NCBI GenBank assembly: GCA_028277325.1
Contig: JANQGL010000231.1
Span: 1-9,749 of the forward strand
DNA length: 9,749 nt
Direction of reading: 5' to 3'
Source of the DNA: Magnetospira sp.
GTDB taxonomy: Bacteria; Pseudomonadota; Alphaproteobacteria; Rhodospirillales; Magnetospiraceae
Part shown: positions 1 to 7,096 of the stretch, in pieces
How the letters are laid out: each line of letters begins with the position of its first letter
How positions within the stretch are numbered: the stretch's first letter is position 1
The notes under the pieces: model-generated
What the model was told of the DNA's origin: nothing
Databases searched by the model: none
Seen by the model: the letters and a program-made list of their open reading frames with translations, nothing else
Program-made: the position numbers and the translations under genes

Positions 1-1869
1 CTCGACCTTCTGCTGCTGCTGTCGCTGCTCAACACGCTCTACCTCTACGCGTTCGGCGGCCACCGCAACGCCGGGCACCTGGGGATGGTCGCCTACGGCG
101 TCGCCACGGGGCTGGTGATCGCCCTCGCCGGGCCGCTGGCCGGCGGGAGCGGGTCGGTGGCGTCCGGGTTCACGCCGACCGTGCTCGGGTATTCCATGAG
201 CTGGGCGATGGACGGCCTCGGCTGGTTCTTCGCCCTGCTGACCACCGGCGCCGCGTTCTTCGCCTCCTGGTACATGAGCGGCGAATGGAATGCCGAGCAG
301 CCCAACAGGCGGGTCCAGCACGGCACCCTGGCGCTGAACGTGTTCTGCATGCTGCTGCTGCTGTCCTCGGGCGACCTGCTGAGCCTGTTCATCGGCTGGG
401 AGTTCGTCTCCTGGGCGGCGTTCCTGATGATGACGCAGCTGGGCAGCCACGCGGCGCGCGCCGCCTTCCGCTACATGCTCTACGCCCTGGCCGGCGCGAT
501 GGCGGTGTTCGCCGGCATCCTGATCGTCCACGCGGAGGTCGGCAGCTTCGCCTTCGCCGACCTGCGGGCCGCCGTCCCGGCGATGTCGGACGGCCTCAGG
601 TGGCTGCTGTTCGCCCTGTTCGGGCTCGGCTTCGGCGTCAAGATGGCGATCGTGCCGTTCCACCTGTGGCAGGCCCCGGCCTACTCGTTCACCCCGGGCG
701 CCTCGTCGGCCTTCCTCAACGCGGTGTCGGCCCGCATGGGTCTGTTCGCGATCCTTCTGGTCCTCGGCAAGCTGATCGGCTTCGACACCCTGGCCGGGAT
801 GGCGCTGCCGCTGATCCCGATCGACGCCAAGACCCTGATGATGTGGGTCGCCGCCCTCACCATGGTGGTGCCCACCTACATCGCCCTGATGCAGACGGAT
901 GCGCGCATGCTGCTGACCTGGCACGGCATCGGCCAGGGCGGCTACATGCTGCTCGGGGTCCTGGTGGCGACGCCGCTCGGCACCGCGGCCGGCCTGCTGC
1001 ACGTGTTCAACTACGCCACCTACCAGATGGCCCTGGTGCTCGCCGTGTTCGCGGTGATCCACCGCACCGGGACGGCCGACCTGGACGAACTGGGCGGCCT
1101 CATCAAGCGGATGCCGTTCACCTACCTGGCCCTGCTGATGGGGATCATCGGCCTGGCCGGGCTGCCGCCGATGAACGGCTTCGTGTCCAAGTGGATGATC
1201 TACAAGAGCCTGATGGACACCCAGCAGCCGCTGCTGCTGATCGCCGCCTTCGTCGGCACCCTGGGCACCATCCTGTCGGTCTACAAGCTGATCCACAACA
1301 TCTTCCTCGGCCAGTTGCGGGCCGAGCACCAGAAGGTGAAGGAGTCGCCGGGCTCGATGCTGGCGCCGATGCTGATCCTGGCCGGGATCGGCTTCGTCAC
1401 CGGCTACCTCCCCGGGCTGGCGCTGGACATCGTCGACATGGCGCAGGCGACCCTCGGCGTCGATCTGCTGCCGCACACCCTGGGCGGCGTCTACCTGGCG
1501 ACGGGGGCGTTGAACATGATCTGGGTGGTCTCCATCATGATCGGCGCCATCGCCTTCGGGGCCTTCGTGTTCTACGTGATCGGCAACCGCCGCTACGGGG
1601 TGCATCAGTTCGACAACTACGCCGGCGGCCACTTCCTGTCGGCCGACATCCGCTATCACTTCAGCCACGAGTTCTATCCCGGGCTGGCGCGGGTCATCGG
1701 CCCCTGGTACCGCGGCTCGGTGGCCAACATGGAGAACGGGCTGATGATCGGCGTCAAGACGGCCGGCGACCTGTGGCACGGCCTGTTCCGCATCGCCTAC
1801 ACGCCGATCTACCTTCTGGTGGCGCTGGCCATCGGCCTGTGGTGGGTCGGCCTGGGCGGAGGACGGTGA
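1..1869 (+). CDS. Antiporter-like proton-translocating membrane subunit (NuoL/NuoM/HyfB family), 5'-partial
   Basis: Ion-pumping membrane subunit of a complex I / group 4 hydrogenase-like complex. The frame is open from base 1, where it already encodes a hydrophobic helix, so the start lies upstream; 622 residues are visible. An internal ATG at 85 would cut into the first helices and is not preferred. Residue numbers here count from base 1. The family's charged channel residues are present: Glu134 in IGWEFVSW (TM5), Lys214 in GVKMAIVPFHLW (TM7), His308 in TWHGIGQGGY and Lys397 in GFVSKWMIYK (TM12). About 14 or more hydrophobic segments are seen. After residue ~530 a soluble stretch of ~60 residues (DNYAGGHFL onward) precedes a last helix; this is too short for the long lateral helix of NuoL, and resembles single-pump hydrogenase subunits. 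The next gene starts 1 nt after its TGA. The family is certain; whether the ion is H+ or Na+ cannot be told. Confidence 0.93.
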   Translation, partial: LDLLLLLSLLNTLYLYAFGGHRNAGHLGMVAYGVATGLVIALAGPLAGGSGSVASGFTPTVLGYSMSWAMDGLGWFFALLTTGAAFFASWYMSGEWNAEQPNRRVQHGTLALNVFCMLLLLSSGDLLSLFIGWEFVSWAAFLMMTQLGSHAARAAFRYMLYALAGAMAVFAGILIVHAEVGSFAFADLRAAVPAMSDGLRWLLFALFGLGFGVKMAIVPFHLWQAPAYSFTPGASSAFLNAVSARMGLFAILLVLGKLIGFDTLAGMALPLIPIDAKTLMMWVAALTMVVPTYIALMQTDARMLLTWHGIGQGGYMLLGVLVATPLGTAAGLLHVFNYATYQMALVLAVFAVIHRTGTADLDELGGLIKRMPFTYLALLMGIIGLAGLPPMNGFVSKWMIYKSLMDTQQPLLLIAAFVGTLGTILSVYKLIHNIFLGQLRAEHQKVKESPGSMLAPMLILAGIGFVTGYLPGLALDIVDMAQATLGVDLLPHTLGGVYLATGALNMIWVVSIMIGAIAFGAFVFYVIGNRRYGVHQFDNYAGGHFLSADIRYHFSHEFYPGLARVIGPWYRGSVANMENGLMIGVKTAGDLWHGLFRIAYTPIYLLVALAIGLWWVGLGGGR

Positions 1870-1870
1870 G

Positions 1871-2794
1871 ATGGGAGAGGGCACGCCGATGGGGTTCTGG
1901 GAGCTTGTGGCCGACCTGGTCCTGATGCCGCTGGTCGCCTTCGTGGTCGGCCTCGCCCTGGTGCTGATGGCGCGCCGGGTGCGGGCCAGGATCGAGCGCC
2001 GGGTCGGGCCGCCGGTGATGCAGCCGGTCTACGACATCGTCAAGCTCTATTCCAAAAGAACCCAGATCTCGCACGGCTGGATGCACGACGTGGCGATCAT
2101 GCTGCTGCTGGGCGGGTTCATCACCGCCGAGATCTTCCTGCCGGTGCCGGGCATGAACGGCCTGGCCCAGCACGGCGACCTGCTGACCCTGATCTACATC
2201 ATGATGGTGCCGATGCTGGGCATGGCGCTGGGGGTCGGCGACTGCGCCAACCCCAACGGCTCGATCGGCATCAGCCGCGCGCTGACCGCCATGCTGGCCT
2301 ACGACGTGCCCTACATCATCGCGGTGATCGGCGCCTGCATGGTGTACGGGACCTCCAACCTGGTCGAGATCGTCGAGATCCAGCAGGCCGGGGGGCCGGC
2401 CACCTGGGGCATCGCCACCATGCCGCTGCTGGCCGTCGCCGGGCTGATCTCGATGCACGGCATGCTGGGCAAGGAGCCGTTCGAGATCTACATCGCGCCG
2501 GCCGAGATCGCCACCGGGCCGATGGTGGAGATGAGCGGCAAGTACATGGGCGCCCTGTTCGTGATGCAGTGCTTCCAGCTCTACACGGTGGGCGTGCTCT
2601 ACACCACCTTGTTCCTGGGCGGCGGCGAGATGTGGCTGACCTTCCTGCCCAAGGTGTTCGCGGTGATCCTGGTGTTCGTGGCGATCACCAACGTGTTCGG
2701 CCGCCTGCGCACCGACGACGTGATCGCCTGGATGTGGAAATGGCCGACCGGCATCGCCCTCCTGGGCCTGCTGCTGGTGATGATCGACGTTTGA
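1871..2794 (+). CDS. NuoH/HycD-type membrane anchor subunit
   Basis: Integral membrane subunit that connects the hydrophilic redox arm to the pump in complex I (NuoH) and in group 4 hydrogenases (HycD/EchB/CooK). It has 307 residues and about eight hydrophobic segments. Diagnostic motifs are RVGPPVMQPVYDIVKLYSK (44-62), which is the first cytosolic loop, and KEPFEIYIAPAEIATGP (201-217) followed by VEMSG, the acidic loop family members use to couple electron transfer to ion movement. The ATG at 1871 has GGAGGA at 1858-1863 in the preceding gene's end. An in-frame ATG at 1889 with GAGAGGG upstream is an alternative that would remove six residues. Codons 62-63 are AAA AGA, rare in this GC-rich context, but at a conserved basic site. 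It is 1 nt from the antiporter gene and 19 nt before the small-subunit gene, clearly in one operon. Confidence 0.93.
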   Translation: MGEGTPMGFWELVADLVLMPLVAFVVGLALVLMARRVRARIERRVGPPVMQPVYDIVKLYSKRTQISHGWMHDVAIMLLLGGFITAEIFLPVPGMNGLAQHGDLLTLIYIMMVPMLGMALGVGDCANPNGSIGISRALTAMLAYDVPYIIAVIGACMVYGTSNLVEIVEIQQAGGPATWGIATMPLLAVAGLISMHGMLGKEPFEIYIAPAEIATGPMVEMSGKYMGALFVMQCFQLYTVGVLYTTLFLGGGEMWLTFLPKVFAVILVFVAITNVFGRLRTDDVIAWMWKWPTGIALLGLLLVMIDV

Positions 2795-2813
2795 CGAAGG
2801 AAAGGGCGGACAG

Positions 2814-3563
2814 ATGAACGAACAGGTTCCCGCGGTCGCCGACGACGCCCCCGAGGCCTGCCGCACCCCGGACGCCGAGGAGCGGTCGCTGTGGCGGCGG
2901 GTGATGGACCAGGTCGCCGACCACTGCCGGTCGCGCTCGCTGTTCGTGCTGCACTACTGCACCGGCTGCGGCGCCGTCGAACTGCCGCCCACCATCACCT
3001 CGCGGTTCGACATGGAACGGGTCGGGGTGTCGCCGATGGTCACCCCGCGGCAGGCCGACCTGCTGCTGATCACCGGCTATCTGTCGGTGAAGACCCTGAA
3101 GCGGGTGATCCTGTCCTACGAGCAGATGCAGTCGCCGAAATACGTGCTCGGGTTCGGCTCCTGCACCATCAACGGCGGCATGTACTGGAACTCCTACGCC
3201 ACCGTGAAGCGGCTCGACCAGTACATCCCGGTCGACGGCTTCATCGCCGGCTGCATGCCGCGCCCGGAGGCGGTGCAGCAGGTGTTCCTCGACCTGATGG
3301 CCCGCATCGACGCCGGCCAGGCCAACGCCTGGAGGGACTACTACCTCGACTACAACCGCTACCTGGGCCACCAGGCGGCGCTGTTCGGCGAGGACTGGCA
3401 CACCCCGACCGACGTGGTGGCCGAGGCCAGGCACTACGGCCACTTCGGCCCCGGCACCACCGGGGTCCACACGGCGCGCCTGGAGACGTACACCGAATGG
3501 GCGATGAGCAAGATTCCCGAACTGCTGCCGGAGCGCGGCGCCAACGAGAAGGTGCGTCCATGA
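2814..3563 (+). CDS. NuoB/HycG-type small subunit with one proximal [4Fe-4S] cluster
   Basis: Small electron-transfer subunit (complex I 20 kDa / hydrogenase small subunit family) that passes electrons to the site shared with the large subunit. It has 249 residues. Four cluster ligands are visible: Cys49 and Cys52 in CTGCGAVEL, Cys117 in FGSCTINGG and Cys147 in GCMPRPEAV. The first pair is spaced CxxC as in group 4 hydrogenases (HycG/EchC), not adjacent CC as in complex I NuoB. There is no extra ferredoxin domain. About 85 residues follow the conserved core (from ~165), rich in Tyr, Trp and His (for example NAWRDYYLDYNRY); I do not recognise this tail. The ATG at 2814 is preceded by AAGGAAAGG at 2797-2806. 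The stop overlaps the next start by ATGA (3560-3563), implying translational coupling and fixed stoichiometry. Confidence 0.92.
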   Translation: MNEQVPAVADDAPEACRTPDAEERSLWRRVMDQVADHCRSRSLFVLHYCTGCGAVELPPTITSRFDMERVGVSPMVTPRQADLLLITGYLSVKTLKRVILSYEQMQSPKYVLGFGSCTINGGMYWNSYATVKRLDQYIPVDGFIAGCMPRPEAVQQVFLDLMARIDAGQANAWRDYYLDYNRYLGHQAALFGEDWHTPTDVVAEARHYGHFGPGTTGVHTARLETYTEWAMSKIPELLPERGANEKVRP

Positions 3564-4099
3564 GCCAGTCGAAGGGCCTCCCGTCGTCGCTCGACGTCAT
3601 CCTGCACGAGATTCCCGGGGTCCGCATGACGCCCAAGGAGGGGCGCCGGATCCGGGTCGATTCGACGCCGGATTCCCTGCCGGCGCTGCTGGAGCTGCTG
3701 AAGGGGCGGATGGGGTTCATGCACCTGTCGGCGATCTCCTGCGTCGACTGGCCGGAAACCGACGAGTTCGAGCTGGTCTACCACGTCTGGTCGCACGAGC
3801 GGAAAAGCCTGGTCTCGGCCCACGTGTCGATCGCCAGGGACCCGGGACGCTTCGTCTCGGTCTACGACATCCATACCCCGGCCGGCTTCTACGAGCGCGA
3901 CATCCACGAGATGTTCGGGGTGGTGTTCGTCGGCTCGCCGAACCTGCGCAAGTTCATCCTGACCAGTTGGGACGGTCCGCCGCCGATGCTGAAGTCGTTC
4001 GATACCCTGCAATACGTGAACGACACCTACGCGTGGGTCGACTATCGGCCCGAATGGCTGCGGGACATCCAGGGCAAGGGCGGAGGCATCGTGTCATGA
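3560..4099 (+). CDS. NuoC-type 30 kDa subunit (HycE N-terminal domain homologue)
   Basis: Peripheral structural subunit of the hydrophilic arm, equivalent to NuoC or to the N-terminal domain of HycE. It carries no cofactor in known relatives. It has 179 residues. The family signature lies at 111-132 (YERDIHEMFG then VVFVGSPNLRK), followed by a Trp-Asp-Gly segment at 137-139 and an acidic/aromatic tail. An N-terminal ~60-residue alpha/beta region ends in HLSAISCVDW, the usual core strand of this domain. The start overlaps the small-subunit stop (ATGA at 3560-3563), with an AAGG-type ribosome site at 3549-3552. The end overlaps the large-subunit start (ATGA at 4096-4099). It is a separate gene here, as in most complex I operons and Ech-type hydrogenases, not fused to the large subunit as in HycE or HyfG. 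Confidence 0.92.
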   Translation: MSQSKGLPSSLDVILHEIPGVRMTPKEGRRIRVDSTPDSLPALLELLKGRMGFMHLSAISCVDWPETDEFELVYHVWSHERKSLVSAHVSIARDPGRFVSVYDIHTPAGFYERDIHEMFGVVFVGSPNLRKFILTSWDGPPPMLKSFDTLQYVNDTYAWVDYRPEWLRDIQGKGGGIVS

Positions 4100-5238
4100 G
4101 GCCCGAGAACTACAACCCGGTCCAGCACCCGCCGAGCCACGAGTACGAACTGTACTTCGGCCCCAACCATCCGGGCATCGAGGGCAACTACGCGATCCGG
4201 GTGCGCCTCAACGGCGACCTGATCCAGGAGGCGATCACCGACGGCGGCTACCTGCACCGCGGCTTCGAGAAGCTGATGGAGCAGCGCCTGTGGATCCAGA
4301 ACATCGCCCTGGTGCCGCGCATCTGCGTGCCCGACCCGGTGCCGATGGAGGAGGCCTACGCGCGCGCCGTGGAGGCCCTGGGCGGCCTGGAGGTGCCGGA
4401 ACGGGCGCAGTGGATCCGGGCGATGATGCTGGAGATGTCGCGCATCTGCGCCCACCTGTTCACCTTCGGCGGCAACGCGGCGACCATCGGCCTCTACACC
4501 AACATGTTCTGGGGCATCACGATGCGCGACCTGTTCCTCGACATCTTCGAGGAGATCACCGGGGCGCGCATCTATCACATGTACATCACCCCGGGCGGGG
4601 TGCGCCGCGACCTGCCGGCCGGGGCGCTGGACCGCCTGGAGACCGTGATCGAGGAGCTCGAGCGCCGCACGCCGGAGTTCGAGGACCTGTTCTTCGACAG
4701 CGCGGTGGTCATCAAGCGGGCCCGCGGGGTCGGGGTGATCAGCCTGGAGAACGCCCTCGCCTGGGGGGTCACCGGCCCCAACCTGCGCGCCTCGGGCATG
4801 CCGTCCGACGTGCGGCGCGACGATCCCTATCTGGTCTACCCGGACATCGAGTTCGACGTCCCGACCGAGATCGAGGGCGACGCCCTGGCCCGCCTGCGGG
4901 TGCGCCAGGCGGAGGTGACCCAGTCGGTCCGCATCCTGCGCCAGGTGATCGAGCGGCTGCGGATGATCGAGGGGCCGGTCCGCTGTCCGCTGCCCAACCC
5001 GCTGGCCTGGAACATCCCGGCCGGCGAGGCCTACACCCGGGTCGAGTCGTCGAAGGGCGAGGTCGGGTTCTTCGCGGTCTCCGACGGCGGCCCGAAACCC
5101 TATCGGGTGCACGTGCGCGGCCCGTCGCAGATGCATGCCGTGCAGGTGCTGGAACGGGTGCTCAAGGGCAGCCGGCTGGAGGACATCGCGCAGATCATGT
5201 TCTCGCTGGACGCCTGTCCGCCCGAGGTGGACCGCTGA
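4096..5238 (+). CDS. NuoD/HycE-type large subunit lacking a complete [NiFe] site (Ehr-like)
   Basis: Large hydrophilic subunit of the complex I 49 kDa / [NiFe]-hydrogenase family, 380 residues. Family landmarks are GPNHPGIEGN (22-31), GGYLHRGFEKLME (50-62) and VPERAQWIR (100-108). In hydrogenases the metal site needs CxxC near the N-terminus and CxxC near the C-terminus. Here the first motif reads RICVPDP: Cys77 is kept, the second Cys is Asp80. The last reads LDACPPEVDR: Cys374 is kept, the second Cys is Glu377. Both bridging cysteines are therefore lost and normal Ni-Fe binding is not expected. The protein stops at EVDR as complex I NuoD does, with no extension for a maturation protease to cleave. 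The complex I quinone-site Tyr falls at Val78. These traits fit Ehr complexes. GGAGG at 4082-4086 supports the ATG at 4096. The physiological acceptor is unknown. Confidence 0.92.
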   Translation: MRPENYNPVQHPPSHEYELYFGPNHPGIEGNYAIRVRLNGDLIQEAITDGGYLHRGFEKLMEQRLWIQNIALVPRICVPDPVPMEEAYARAVEALGGLEVPERAQWIRAMMLEMSRICAHLFTFGGNAATIGLYTNMFWGITMRDLFLDIFEEITGARIYHMYITPGGVRRDLPAGALDRLETVIEELERRTPEFEDLFFDSAVVIKRARGVGVISLENALAWGVTGPNLRASGMPSDVRRDDPYLVYPDIEFDVPTEIEGDALARLRVRQAEVTQSVRILRQVIERLRMIEGPVRCPLPNPLAWNIPAGEAYTRVESSKGEVGFFAVSDGGPKPYRVHVRGPSQMHAVQVLERVLKGSRLEDIAQIMFSLDACPPEVDR

Positions 5239-5254
5239 AAAGGATATCCGAGCC

Positions 5255-7096
5255 ATGGACGTGACCCCGAAATACAAGGGAAGCTTCGTCAAGCCGCTGA
5301 AGGCGCTGTCGCACCTGTTCCGGGAGCCGGTCACGCTGCCGATGGTGCCGCGCCCGGCGAGCGACGTCTATCGCGGGTTCCACGTCAACGACTGGGAGGC
5401 CTGCGTCGGCTGCGGCACCTGCCGCCAGATCTGCGACAACGCGGCGATCCGCATGGTGCGGATTCCCGGCCTGCCCGACGAGCCGGCCAAGGGGATCAAG
5501 CCGCGCCGCCCGGCGATCGACTACGGGCGCTGCTGCTGGTGCGCGCTCTGCGTCGACATCTGCCCGACCGGCTCGCTGTCGCTGTCGCGCGAGTACATCC
5601 ACGTCAGCCCCGACGTGAACACCTATTTCATCCTGCCCGACGAGAAGGGCATGCACGGCCTGAACTTCCCCAAGGGCTGGGCGAAGTCGGACGATTCCGA
5701 CCTGCTCGACCTGGGGCGCCAGGAGATGCCGGCGCTTGAGGCGGAGGCGCGCGGCGACAATTTCGGCGAGATCGTGCACGGCTACGACGAACAGGCGGCG
5801 ATCCTGGAGGCCTCGCGCTGCATCCAATGCGGCATGTGCCACGAGGCCTGCCCGGCCCACATGCACGCCCCGGAGTACATCCGCGCCATCTGGGACGGCG
5901 ACAAGGAACGGGCGGTGCGCGAGATCTACCGCACCAATCCGTTCCCGGAGGTTTGCGGCCGGGTGTGCACCCACCGCTGCGAGACCGCCTGCTCGATCGG
6001 CAGGCGCGGCGCGCCGATCGCCATCCGTTGGCTGAAACGCTACGCCATGGCCGTGGTCGACGACGCCAGGGTGCGGGACATCGCCCTGGAGGGCATGGCG
6101 GAGGCCCGGACCGGCAGGTCGGTGGGGATCGTCGGGGCCGGCCCGGCCGGCCTGACCGCCGCCTTCGATCTCGCCAAGCTGGGCCACGACGTCACGGTCT
6201 ACGAGGCGAAGCCGGAACCGGGCGGCATGATGCGCTACGGAATCCCCGAGTACCGCCTGCCCTACGACCGGCTGGACGCCGACATCGCGGTGATCCGGGC
6301 GGCCGGGGCGGACATCCGCTGCGACAGCCCGATCGGACCCGACCTGCCCATGGCCGGCCTGCGCGAGACCCACGACGCGGTGATGCTGGCCTCCGGCCTC
6401 GGCCTCGGCCGCTCGACCCGGGTGCCCGGCACCGACCATTCGGAGGTGCGCTCGGCGGTCGACCTGCTGGACTCGATCACGCGCGGCGAGTCGATCCGGG
6501 TGCCGCGGGCGGCGGTGGTGATCGGCGGCGGCAACGTGGCGTTCGACATCGCGCGCAGCCTGGCGCGGTTGCAGAAACGGACGCATGGCCGGGTCGACAT
6601 GACCCTTGTCGCCCTGGAGGAGCGCGACCATATGCTGGCCGACGAGGACGAGGTGGTCGAGGCGCAGGAGGAAGGCGTCGTGGTGATCAACGGACGCGGC
6701 CCGAAGGAGGTGGTCAAGGGCGGCACGTTCGGCCGTGGCCTGCGCGGCCTGGAGACCGTCCGGTGCCTGTCGATCTTCGACGGGGAGGGCCGGTTCCATC
6801 CCAGGTACGACGAGGACGACGTCATCCTGCACGAGGCCGACATGGTGATCGAGGCGATCGGCCAGGCGTCGGACACCGGCTATCTGGGCGAGGAACTGAC
6901 CGAGGCCCTGGAATGGCAGCGCGGCCGCATCAAGATCGACCCCGACGGCGCGACCAGCGTGTCCGGCCTGTGGGCGGCCGGCGACATGGTGGAAGGCCCC
7001 GACGTGATCCACGCGGTGGCGGCCGGGCATCGGGTGGCGGCCAGCATCCACCGGTTCCTGGGCGGCGGCACGACGACAGCGGAGGCGGCAGAATGA
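5255..7096 (+). CDS. Fe-S flavoprotein: NuoI/HycF-like 2[4Fe-4S] module fused to GltD-like FAD/NAD(P) oxidoreductase
   Basis: Probable electron-input subunit, 613 residues. Domain 1 (~45-110) is ferredoxin-like with two four-Cys sets, Cys50/53/56/60 and Cys93/96/99/103 (the first lacks the usual Pro after its last Cys). After a ~75-residue linker, domain 2 (~180-265) is the Fe-S domain seen at the front of GltD and dihydropyrimidine dehydrogenase: Cys189/192/195/199 and Cys234/238/242/246. Domain 3 has an FAD motif VGIVGAGPAGLTAA (290-303), PGGMMRYGIPEYRLP (322-336), a nucleotide-binding motif VVIGGGNVAFDIARS (421-435) and the closing FAD motif GLWAAGDMVEGP (571-582). The site that binds NADPH phosphate in relatives (YRRS) reads ALEE at 453-456, which points to NADH. 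The ATG at 5255 has AAAAGGA 9 nt upstream; an in-frame ATG at 5135 lies inside the large-subunit gene and is rejected. It is 16 nt after the large-subunit stop and overlaps the next gene by ATGA. Confidence 0.9.
   Translation: MDVTPKYKGSFVKPLKALSHLFREPVTLPMVPRPASDVYRGFHVNDWEACVGCGTCRQICDNAAIRMVRIPGLPDEPAKGIKPRRPAIDYGRCCWCALCVDICPTGSLSLSREYIHVSPDVNTYFILPDEKGMHGLNFPKGWAKSDDSDLLDLGRQEMPALEAEARGDNFGEIVHGYDEQAAILEASRCIQCGMCHEACPAHMHAPEYIRAIWDGDKERAVREIYRTNPFPEVCGRVCTHRCETACSIGRRGAPIAIRWLKRYAMAVVDDARVRDIALEGMAEARTGRSVGIVGAGPAGLTAAFDLAKLGHDVTVYEAKPEPGGMMRYGIPEYRLPYDRLDADIAVIRAAGADIRCDSPIGPDLPMAGLRETHDAVMLASGLGLGRSTRVPGTDHSEVRSAVDLLDSITRGESIRVPRAAVVIGGGNVAFDIARSLARLQKRTHGRVDMTLVALEERDHMLADEDEVVEAQEEGVVVINGRGPKEVVKGGTFGRGLRGLETVRCLSIFDGEGRFHPRYDEDDVILHEADMVIEAIGQASDTGYLGEELTEALEWQRGRIKIDPDGATSVSGLWAAGDMVEGPDVIHAVAAGHRVAASIHRFLGGGTTTAEAAE

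Noticed and set aside
4096..5238. Calling the cluster an active group 4 [NiFe] hydrogenase (formate hydrogenlyase, CO-linked or Ech type)
   Set aside because: Both CxxC pairs of the large subunit are broken, there is no cleavable C-terminal extension, and no maturation genes are visible.
1..5238. Calling the cluster the standard respiratory complex I (nuo operon)
   Set aside because: The gene order L-H-B-C-D, CxxC small subunit, missing NuoEFG/A/J/K in the window and the altered large subunit do not match a nuo operon, even though each subunit is homologous.
5255..7096. Glutamate synthase small subunit (GltD)
   Set aside because: The extra N-terminal ferredoxin module, absence of gltB and placement in a complex-I-like operon argue against glutamate synthesis, although domains 2 and 3 are GltD-like.
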